From contig NC_059348.1 of the NCBI RefSeq assembly GCF_019703515.2, positions 23,670,156 to 23,734,155 on the forward strand: DNA of 64,000 bases, written 5' to 3'. Both the position numbers and the translations under genes were made by a program. The DNA comes from Myxocyprinus asiaticus. Taxonomy: Eukaryota > Chordata > Actinopteri > Cypriniformes > Catostomidae. The notes beneath the pieces are model-generated. The model did not search any database, was not told the origin of the DNA, and was given only the letters and a program-made list of their open reading frames with translations. Each line of letters opens with the position of its first letter. Within the stretch, counting starts at the first letter, position 1. Shown in pieces: positions 56,739 to 64,000 of the stretch.

Positions 56739-59700
56739 CTGACAATGAAAGATACGCACAAACATACACATTAAGACCAATAATAACTGACCAACCATTC
56801 TCATTCGACTTGGTTTCGTTGAGTGAACACAGGTCTCTGTTTCATGACAATCTTAAAAAGCATGATTAAAGCTCACCTCATCAGCAAGTAAAGAGAGCTC
56901 ACTGCTGCTGTCGGCATCATAGTCATACAGCACACGGGCCTTTCGTGTGCCAGAAGTGCTGCGGAGCTCATTGAGTGCGGGTGAGGCCTCACTGGGGGGA
57001 GGAGTGTGCAACGAGGTGGCCACAGGTACAGTGGGAACTGAGATACTGGCAGAGGAGCTCCCGGCTGGCTGATTGTTATTAGAGCTGAATGTGGAAGGGA
57101 AGCTGGAGGAAACGAGGGATCGGTTACTAACAGTCTTCTACACTGGTGGGGTTAAATATAACAACCAAATTTAAATATCCTACTCGGTAAGGAGAAAAAA
57201 AAAAAATCTTACATTGCAATTTGACTGGAAGAACAGATGTGTTTCCATTGTGGATGCATTTAGATACATTTAGGAATTAGTGTAAAATTACAAATTGATG
57301 TTACAAATATCTGCATAAACATATACAAAATTCAAAGCCAACCTTCCCAGCTGTTTCTGCAGACTGACCATGTACTGATAACACTGTGCATAGTAAGTGG
57401 CTTGAGCGTCCACAAAATCGTTCAGACATCGCAAGTGATGAGCCTAATTAGACAACGAAGAGCATGGGCATCATAACACATACATACATATAATTACACA
57501 CAATTATATTTCATCATTCTTGAATCCAATTGGTCATTCGGGAGTCAAATGAGCATAAAACTGTGTACCTGTAATTGCCTGTAAAATATTTTTGCTAGTT
57601 TCTTGTATCACTCCACTGACCTTTTCTTCTGACATAATTTCAAATCAAATTAACATTTCATGTCCATTTATTTATTTGGCAAGTAGCTGTATATATATAT
57701 ATGGGAACATACATGAGTGCTGCTGATGCCCTCAAGTAGAAGCCTGGTGATCTCAGCTTGCCGGTCAAACTCACTCTGTGCTATCGTCAGTTCTGTCTCT
57801 GCCTAGGGAAAAACACAAACATAAAAATTACTATGACTGACATGCACACCTTTCACCATCAAAGCCTCAGAATAATATGGATGAATTGCCTGTGCAGCAG
57901 TAAATGTGATATTGGTAGGTGTATACATTAACAACTTTGTAGCTCCCTCCTGTGGTCACAAGTTTTATCTGTATGTAAAAACAGTGGTTTCTCACTCTTC
58001 AGACCATACAGGAAAATTACTACATGACTGAGATGCACGCCTATCACTAATTTTATATAGCCACATTTCCTGAGCTGCTGTCTGTACAACAAAGTAAATG
58101 CAACAGTTGGTGCAGATGGGAATGTAAACAACTCTATAGCTCCCCATGGTGGACTTATGTATGATTTGCATGTAATAAAGTGGTTCCTTGTTTCTCAATA
58201 CATCTTGCAGGGTGTACTAAATTATCAAAGTAGCTTTTTAAAGATGTGTTTTCCTCTACATGGTCAGGTGAGGGAGGAAAAACATACCTGCTTGACTTCC
58301 TCAGCCCACAGCTGGCAAGCATTCAGAGACAATGACAAACTCATCAGGTAAAGGACAAAGACTACACCCATATCAAACAAACTGATAACTACTCACAAAC
58401 AATTCTAAACTTTCATAACTGTCTGGATCAGTTATACAAGAGGAGGGTAATGATGTCACAAGTTATGCACAAACACATTCACTGAAGTAGCATAAGAGGA
58501 AGCTGTTTACTTTTTAAAATAAATTATGGTAACACAATAGTTAACATGAATTAACTTGGTGAATGTTTTTTAAACATCAAAAGCTGTATAAGTTAACATT
58601 ACATAATGCATGTAATGAACAATAATAAATCTGTAAATTAACATTATTCATAAAATGTTGCAAAAAATAGTTCACTGTTAGTTCATGACAACAAATGCAT
58701 TAACTAATTTTCACAAATAGAATATTGTTGTAAAGTTCTACCAAAGAACACATATGAAGCACACAAAAAAAAAATGATTGAAACATCTACTGTCATAGCA
58801 AGAGTGAGCACAAGATAAAACATGCAAAACACTGAAATATGAGCCAAACGGTCTAACCAGAAAGGTTTGGACTTACCAAATTTACTTGGGTATTACATTT
58901 TGCATTCTACATTATTCTATACTATTTCTTAAATGCATTTTAATGCACATTTTAAATAATAAAATTGCCAATCAGTGTGATTATATACAGTGTGTATACA
59001 CCGATCAGCCACAACATTAAAACCACCTGCCTAATATTGTGTAGGTCCCCCTCATGCTGCCAAAACAACGCCAACCCGCATCTCAGAATAGCATTCTGAA
59101 ATTATATTCTTCTCACCACAATTGTACAGAGTGGTTATCTGAGTTACCGTAGACTTTGTCAGTTCGAACCAATCTGGCCATTCTCTGTTGACCTCTCTCA
59201 TCAACAAGCTGTTTCTGCCCGCAGAACTGCCGCTCACTGGATGGTTTTTGTTTTTGGCACCATTCTGAGTAAATTCTAGAGACTGTTGTGTGTGAATATC
59301 CCAGGAGATCAGCAGTTACAGAAATACTCAAACCAGCCCGTCTGGCACCAACAATCATCCATGCGATTATCTGATCAGCCAATCCTGTGGCAGCAGTGCA
59401 GTGCATAAAATCATGCAGATATGGGTCAGGAGCATCAGTTAATATTCACATCAACCATCAGAATGGGGAAAAATGTGCTCTCAGTGATTTGGACCGTGGC
59501 ATGTTTGTTGGTGCCAGATGGGCTGGTTTGAGTATTTCTGTAACTGCTGATCTCCTGGGATTTTCACACACACACAACAGTTTCTAGAATTTACTCAGAA
59601 TGGTGGCAAAAACAAAAAACATCCAGAGATCGGCAGTTCTGTGGATGGAAATGCCTTGATGATATATATAAATTTACTGTCTAAATTAACTATTTTCTTT

Positions 59701-62700
59701 ATTATATACTACTTTCTATATATTTTATTTAAAACCATACTGTGAGTTTAATGTACCATGCCGTGACATCACATAAGAGACTATGTAGACACAGATAGTG
59801 AGTAGCACTTTATTTTAAAGTACTGTTCTATATTTACTTACTATATAATTACAACAACTACAGTAATAATTACTGTAGGTACTAAACCTAAACCTAACCC
59901 CAATCCTAATCCATATTAAGTACATGTAATTACCTAATATATTACTTAGTACTTTCTTGGGTAAGTACACTGCAAGTATACTGAAAGTAAATGTATTGTA
60001 AAATAAAGTGCAACCGATAGCGATTCATATTCTGCAAGAGGACAGCAAAAAATAAATAAAAAATAAAAATAGACACCAAACTCAATAACTGCATTCTGCT
60101 GCCCCCCATAAAGTTACAGAAATTAAATTATATAGTGTCAAGGATATGTCACAAATTAAGATATTTATCAACTATAATATTTTTGAGGGTATGAATGAAC
60201 ACAAAAACACATGTGGAATAAACAGCTTTTTATGTTCCTTTACTTTGGCCAGAAATACAAGCATGTGCTTTAAAAAGTTTTTAACCATGATCTATCCAGA
60301 GAATGATTTTCAGCATCTCTACAAAGATAGCAGATTTGTTATGGGCAAGAGAGGGCAGATGTTTCATTAGACACAGCAGACAAACCTTTAGCCACCTGAC
60401 ATGCAAGAAGCTGAGCATGTAAGAAAAGTGAGCCACATACTCCTCTCCCAGCGGAGGGGTTGAATTCAGCTCCTTCAGATGGAGGCAGGCAAGCAGACAG
60501 AGAGAGATATAATGAGTGAGAACTGGGGAAAATAAGAGAGGTTAGAGATCCACAGACAGTGAGCACAGAAGCATAAGGAAAGTACAGTCATTAGCAAAGA
60601 GACCAGTTGCAATGAAAGAATCATGAGCATCACCTGTATTAATTACACTGTGCTATGAGTATAAGGTGGCCGGCAGCCTGCTTGGGAAAAGATGACTGGA
60701 CATCTTGTACTATTTGAATTTCTCTTTTCTAAAATTCATATCTCATATGAACAGACTAAAAACAATGTATGGTTAAACTAGAAATTCCACAGAAGAAAAA
60801 AACTGCTAATCATTCAATTCTCTGAGTATGAGTGTGTGTGTGATACTAACTGCAGAGCGAGCATCAGCCACTCTAGCCTTCTTCAGTCTGTTTTTGGCAG
60901 AATCCAGATCCAGACGCTTATTCTGAAGCAGTTTTCGCTCTTTCTGTAAAGAAATGCCAGATTCTTGATGTCAGCTATGGACAGTAAAGGTATAATGATG
61001 CTACATGATTTATAAAGGAATGAAATGTGCACTAGCACGGCGATGCTTACTGCTATGGTTTTAAAATCGCCCTCGATGAAGTTCCTAAAGGGAGTGAGAA
61101 AATTGATAGCAGAGCTCTGGATGAATTCTTTCTCTGCACTGCCTAACAGCTTCTCAGTTTCGCCACATTTAATGAGAGCACTCCCTGCAACACATCAGCG
61201 AATGAGAGGACATGTTTGACATTGCATTCAGCTCAACAAAGACACCTGTCAGCTCGAAACTGCAATAGATGGGTTTTACTGAATATGTGGGGCTAACATT
61301 GAGTATTTAAAGAGAGAATTTACAACAAAATTAAAAATTCCCTCACCCTCAGGTTGTACCAAACCCGTATGACTTCCTTTCTTCTGTGAAACACAAAAGG
61401 AGATGTTGATCAGAATGTTAACCTCAGACACCATTCACTTTCATTGCATCTTGTTTTATACAATGACAGTGAATGGTGCCTGAGGCTTACATCCTGCCTG
61501 CTTTTGTGTCCCACAGAAGAGTAAGGCATACGGGTTTGGAACAACATGAGGGTGACTAAATGATGACAGAACATACATTTTTGTGTATACCTTTGAGTTT
61601 GTTCTCACACAAAATAAACACAAAATGGCAACTATTAAAACTGCATCCACTGTGATTTGGACAACACGAAATATGTAAACGTACCGTACGCTGTTCCAGG
61701 TCCAAACTCGTGCCCCGAGTCGATCATGCACTCCCCCAGCAACTCGTGGTTGTTGGCACGTGTTGGGACTTTTTTGTCCAGCATCTCGTAAAGGAACTCC
61801 TCCATCCTGACATCTACCCAGTACCACATCACACAAATTCAGTTAAGACCAGCGAGAGTCAGATGAGACCACATGCATCCCCTTAAGCAAGGCCTATCAA
61901 CCACACGCACACATTATTGCAGCTAAATATCAAACATATCTTACCAAGATTAACTGTGGATACTTGTGATTGTCATTAGCATTTCCCATTATGTTGTCAT
62001 CAAATACAGCCATTACAGTGTGATATTTGTCTAGAAATTGACTTAGCCATAGGGACTAAACTCTACACCTTTGTTATTTTAAGAAAAAACTAAGATCACA
62101 AATACAAGGTTTCCAGGCTACAGAGGTAAAAATACTCATTATTAAAACTGGGACACTAATCCCTGACAGGTTGCCAACCATTGCAAGTACCCTAACACAC
62201 TTCTCGTGCATTAGCTCTGGTTTACTGCAGTAGCAGTGCTGACTAACCAAACTGTCATTCTGACTTGATGAGTTCACTTGCTCTGTACTGACAAAACAAT
62301 AAATACGTTTTTTATTGATTGATTTATTTTATGGTGACAAGCTGTATGGTTGACACGCAGTCCTGTTTGAACACCTGTATTTCTTCTTACTAGGGTTTGG
62401 CTGCAGCACAACTTCTGTCTGTTTCATGATCCTCTCTGTCCATTGTTTGGTGGATTCTGCCCGGCCCAAGAGAGTTTCCAGGTGGGCATCTAGCTCAGTC
62501 CTCTCCACCTGCCCAAACTTCTCCTCTGTGAACTACAACATACAATCAAAACAGTTACTGAACAATATTTGGTGTCAAACCCAACAGTGACACAACTGTG
62601 ACACTTTACATTTGACTTGTTGCAGTTTGGTGATTCAAAACCTGCTGAGCTGCCTACTCAGACAGCATTTTACAGTCAAATGCTCCCTAAATTGGACTTT

Positions 62701-62983
62701 ATAGTTAACACTTGACTTAGTACACATAACGTGAGACTTGTAACTATCATAAAATGTGCTATAAACAGCCAGTAGTCGACATATCTAGCATATGATAGTC
62801 ATTATAGCGTTTACTACATGCTTCAAACAACTTAACCATGTCCACAAATACGAACTTCACAAAAACATGGTAGATTAAACGACCTGTCTTTTGTGCTTTA
62901 GAGACATTTAAATGCATTACCTGTACAGCTCGGCTGAGGAAAGTGCCTGCATCTGCTGCCAGTCGTCTAACGTTAAACTCCAT
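56631..62983 (-). CDS. sh3glb1: Endophilin B1 (SH3-domain GRB2-like protein B1)
   Basis: Membrane-curving N-BAR/SH3 protein; in mammals (Bif-1) it acts in mitochondrial and autophagosome membrane shaping, binding BAX and UVRAG/Beclin-1. Nine coding exons give 361 residues (human 365): 62921-62983, 62391-62532, 61685-61813, 61051-61184, 60851-60943, 57713-57802, 57343-57443, 56877-57102, 56631-56738. All phases agree. N-terminal amphipathic helix MEFNVRRLAADAGTFLSRAV, N-BAR about residues 1-250, Ser/Pro-rich linker 251-300, SH3 about 303-361 (ARVLYDYDA, DWLMGQRG, KVPITYLELLN). B1 rather than B2 because of LAADAGTFLSRAVQ, IMKQTEVVLQPNP, MIDSGHEFGPGTAYG and FPSTFSSNNNQ. A teleost a/b duplicate cannot be chosen. 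Convergent with arhgef4. Confidence 0.95.
56877..57102 (-). CDS. sh3glb1: sh3glb1 exon 8 (linker and SH3 N-terminal half)
   Basis: 226 nt, acceptor TTCCTCCAG, donor GAG|GTGAGC. Ser/Pro/Thr-rich linker (SSSASISVPTVPVATS), then SGTRKARVLYDYDADSSSEL. Confidence 0.93.
57343..57443 (-). CDS. sh3glb1: sh3glb1 exon 7 (N-BAR end)
   Basis: 101 nt, acceptor CTAATTAG, donor AAG|GTTGGC. Encodes AHHLRCLNDFVDAQATYYAQ, then CYQYMVSLQKQLG. Confidence 0.95.
57713..57802 (-). CDS. sh3glb1: sh3glb1 exon 6 (N-BAR)
   Basis: 90 nt, phase 0 to 0, acceptor TTTCCCTAG, donor CAT|GTATGT. Encodes AETELTIAQSEFDRQAEITR, then LLLEGISSTH. Confidence 0.95.
58288..58311 (-). CDS. sh3glb1: sh3glb1 24-nt microexon (probably neuronal)
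   Basis: Between exons 5 and 6, acceptor GAATGCTTGCCAG and donor CAG|GTATGT bound 24 nt encoding LWAEEVKQ in phase 0. It can be inserted after residue 187 without a frame change. Human endophilin B1 neuronal isoforms carry IMIWAEEVTK at this point, so the residues W-A-E-E-V are conserved. TGC motifs lie directly upstream of the acceptor, the motif type recognised by the neural microexon regulator SRRM4/nSR100. Confidence 0.75.
58520..58742. repeat. Common cyprinid dispersed repeat
   Basis: GGTAACACAATAGTTAACATG through AATATTGTTGTAAAGTTCTA, with alternating GTTAACAT/ATTAACTA phrases. A decayed non-coding copy within an sh3glb1 intron. Confidence 0.5.
58998..59660. mobile_element. Head-to-head pair of Tc1-like transposon fragments
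   Basis: Starts ACACCGATCAGCCACAACAT, a widespread fish Tc1-like 5' phrase. On the - strand 59406-59113 reads a transposase N-terminal helix-turn-helix remnant (GLSISVTADLLGYSHTTVSR). The + strand from about 59505 repeats the same block in inverse orientation (GGGCTGGTTTGAGTATTTCT, then TGCTGATCTCCTGGGATTTT). The result is a palindromic remnant with no functional transposase, inside an sh3glb1 intron. Confidence 0.7.
59806..60012. mobile_element. MITE with CACTTTATTTTA ends
   Basis: Left CACTTTATTTTAAAG and right TTGTAAAATAAAGTG are inverted repeats bounding about 207 bp with ACCTAAACCTAACCCCAATC inside. Target duplication not seen. Confidence 0.6.
60851..60943 (-). CDS. sh3glb1: sh3glb1 exon 5 (N-BAR)
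   Basis: 93 nt, phase 0 to 0, acceptor TTTCTTTACAG, donor GCA|GTTAGT. Encodes KERKLLQNKRLDLDSAKNRL, then KKARVADARSA. The microexon at 58288 can follow it. Confidence 0.94.
61051..61184 (-). CDS. sh3glb1: sh3glb1 exon 4 (N-BAR)
   Basis: 134 nt, phase 1 in, phase 0 out, acceptor TGTTGCAG, donor GCA|GTAAGC. Encodes SALIKCGETEKLLGSAEKEF, IQSSAINFLTPFRNF and IEGDFKTIA. Confidence 0.95.
61315..61570. repeat. Dispersed palindromic MITE in sh3glb1 intron
   Basis: CCCTCACCCTCAGGTTGTAC at the left and GGTTTGGAACAACATGAGGG at the right, with inverse internal phrases. Same family as 4212-4500. Confidence 0.6.
61685..61813 (-). CDS. sh3glb1: sh3glb1 exon 3 (N-BAR)
   Basis: 129 nt, phase 1 in and out, acceptor CTGGGTAG, donor TACG|GTACGT. 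Encodes VRMEEFLYEMLDKKVPTRAN and NHELLGECMIDSGHEFGPGT. Confidence 0.95.
62391..62532 (-). CDS. sh3glb1: sh3glb1 exon 2 (N-BAR)
   Basis: 142 nt, phase 0 in, phase 1 out, acceptor TGTTGTAG, donor CTA|GTAAGA. Encodes FTEEKFGQVERTELDAHLET, LLGRAESTKQWTERI and MKQTEVVLQPNP. Confidence 0.95.
62921..62983 (-). CDS. sh3glb1: sh3glb1 exon 1 (start and amphipathic helix)
   Basis: ATG at 62983-62981 (context CAGACATGG) starts MEFNVRRLAADAGTFLSRAV, Q, then donor CAG|GTAATG. The N-terminal helix H0 inserts into membranes in endophilins. Confidence 0.94.
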
Positions 62984-63270
62984 GTCTGTGATTATGAAAA
63001 CACCGTTGTTTAAAAGCCACTACAGTTAGCAAACGCAGATTAGCCTGCTATAGCCTCTCTCCTCCCGGCCAAAACACTTAATAATAAAGCTCGCTTTTCC
63101 GTGATAAGCGTGTTGTCCATGTAAAAGTCGAGACTGGGAGGATAATGAAAAAAAAAAAAAGGAAATCTAAAGCTGTCGTTTTTGCTATCTGGTGTGGTTA
63201 TTGTGGTGTATCTGTCAGCATTGTAGCTGCTAACGCGGAGCAGCAGCTGTTGTTGGGAGTGTGAAGAACG
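62984..63270 (-). promoter_or_regulatory. sh3glb1: sh3glb1 5' untranslated region and probable promoter
   Basis: Upstream of the ATG, a slightly GC-richer stretch (CGGAGCAGCAGC near 63236-63247). No TATA box or exact start site identified. Confidence 0.35.
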
Positions 63271-64000
63271 GTCAACGGCCTGTGAGTCAATCCACTTGTC
63301 AACTGACTACAAAGACAGCCGTTTTGGGCATCATAGAATTAGGGTTTGGGTTTGAGATTTTGGGCCAAAGCAAAGAGTCTGCTATGAGAGGATGAAAGCA
63401 AATAAATAAATAAAACTTCAGTGAGATCAGGGGTGTATTCCAGAAAGCAGGTTATGCAACATACCTGGGCAAATTTACGGATAAATTAACGGATAACTTC
63501 AGCTTTCGGTTCCAAAAACGGAGGTAACTTTCAGGGTATGTTAGTAGCCATAGCAGCTTACTCTCTGAATGTTCCTGAGTTAGTTTATTTCAGGTAGATG
63601 TTAGTATGTTTCAGAGGCTGTCAGCGCATGCGCGCCCTTTTAATAGCGGCACAGTGGGCGAGAAAGTTCAGATTACGCACAATATTATACTTTTAAAGCA
63701 ATATTACGGTAAACTGCAATCTTTCCCTCACAAATCTTCTTTACTCCTGCATTTCCAGTCTCACACCGCAGATTTGCATTCAAAAGTGAACAAACTGTGT
63801 ACATTGTGCTTTACCTTTTAATGGGAAGGTTTTAATACTGTAATATTTTTTTTAACGAACAACACATTAGAAAGTCCCCCACACCCTTCACTGTAAAGAC
63901 AGTGCTTTATTTATTTATATTTAGCCCTTCTAATAAATTTGTATTCTATAAATTTCATAAAATAAAATTATTATAGCACCCACATTCTATTTACAGTTCC
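63271..64000. other. Intergenic flank, no gene seen
   Basis: A short open frame at 63606-63821 has no recognisable domain. The last 150 bp are AT-rich. Confidence 0.45.

Noticed and set aside
59881..59915. Telomere-like AACCTAAACCTAACCCC phrase
   Set aside because: Part of a short MITE with inverted ends, not a telomeric array.
60339..60566. 75-codon frame on the - strand in an sh3glb1 intron as an extra exon
   Set aside because: No match to the insert regions of endophilin B1 or B2 and no splice sites in the right phase.

Overview
The window is nuclear DNA from a ray-finned fish, most likely a cyprinid. The evidence is vertebrate-type split genes with GT-AG introns, AT-rich introns full of fish DNA transposons and short repeats, a DIRS-type retrotransposon, and dispersed repeats whose ends (for example AGGGATAGTTCACCC) I know as common in cyprinid genomes. 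The species cannot be named from the sequence alone.

Two protein-coding genes lie tail to tail. On the + strand, arhgef4 (ASEF1, a Rho-family guanine nucleotide exchange factor) covers about positions 1-55,850. A long 5' exon runs off the left edge. It is followed by a probable small exon (3487-3660), exon 4676-4805, an alternative first exon ending at 8047, the APC-binding-type exon (39286-39431), the SH3 exon (47198-47383), and eight exons for the DH and PH domains and the C-terminal tail (47684-54969). Every junction keeps phase except inside exon 47684-47877. That exon is 194 nt long, one base short of a multiple of three, and an apparent single-G loss at 47746-47750 puts a stop in frame. 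On the - strand, sh3glb1 (endophilin B1) is complete from its ATG at 62983 to its stop at 56631. It has nine coding exons giving 361 residues, plus a 24-nt microexon (58288-58311) that matches the neuron-specific insert of mammalian endophilin B1.

Inside the arhgef4 intron, on the same strand, a 53-codon reading frame (43681-43842) encodes a small single-pass membrane protein. It has a strong start context and sits in a GC-richer, exon-like block that ends in a splice donor. It may be a separate microprotein gene or a coding upstream ORF of an internal arhgef4 promoter.

The rest is mobile DNA and simple repeats. The large intron 8.0-39.3 kb contains a 1.8-kb nested element (10.1-11.9 kb), a piggyBac-like element with TTAA duplications (13.6-14.7 kb), and two hAT-type elements with 8-bp target duplications (14.8-15.7 and 23.5-24.4 kb). 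It also contains a pair of nearly identical 1-kb inverted repeats 8.7 kb apart (about 20.5-21.6 and 30.2-31.2 kb) and, between them, an internally deleted DIRS retrotransposon with its ITR/ICR structure still readable (25.4-28.9 kb). Other repeats are a tandem array (36.2-37.0 kb), a degenerate minisatellite split by a LINE-bearing insertion (40.9-42.4 kb), and Tc1/mariner relatives inside introns of arhgef4 (53.2-54.5 kb) and sh3glb1 (59.0-59.7 kb). I saw no tRNA, rRNA or CRISPR. I found no clearly new molecular system. The most unusual items are the intronic microprotein, the arhgef4 frameshift, the endophilin microexon and the long inverted repeat pair.
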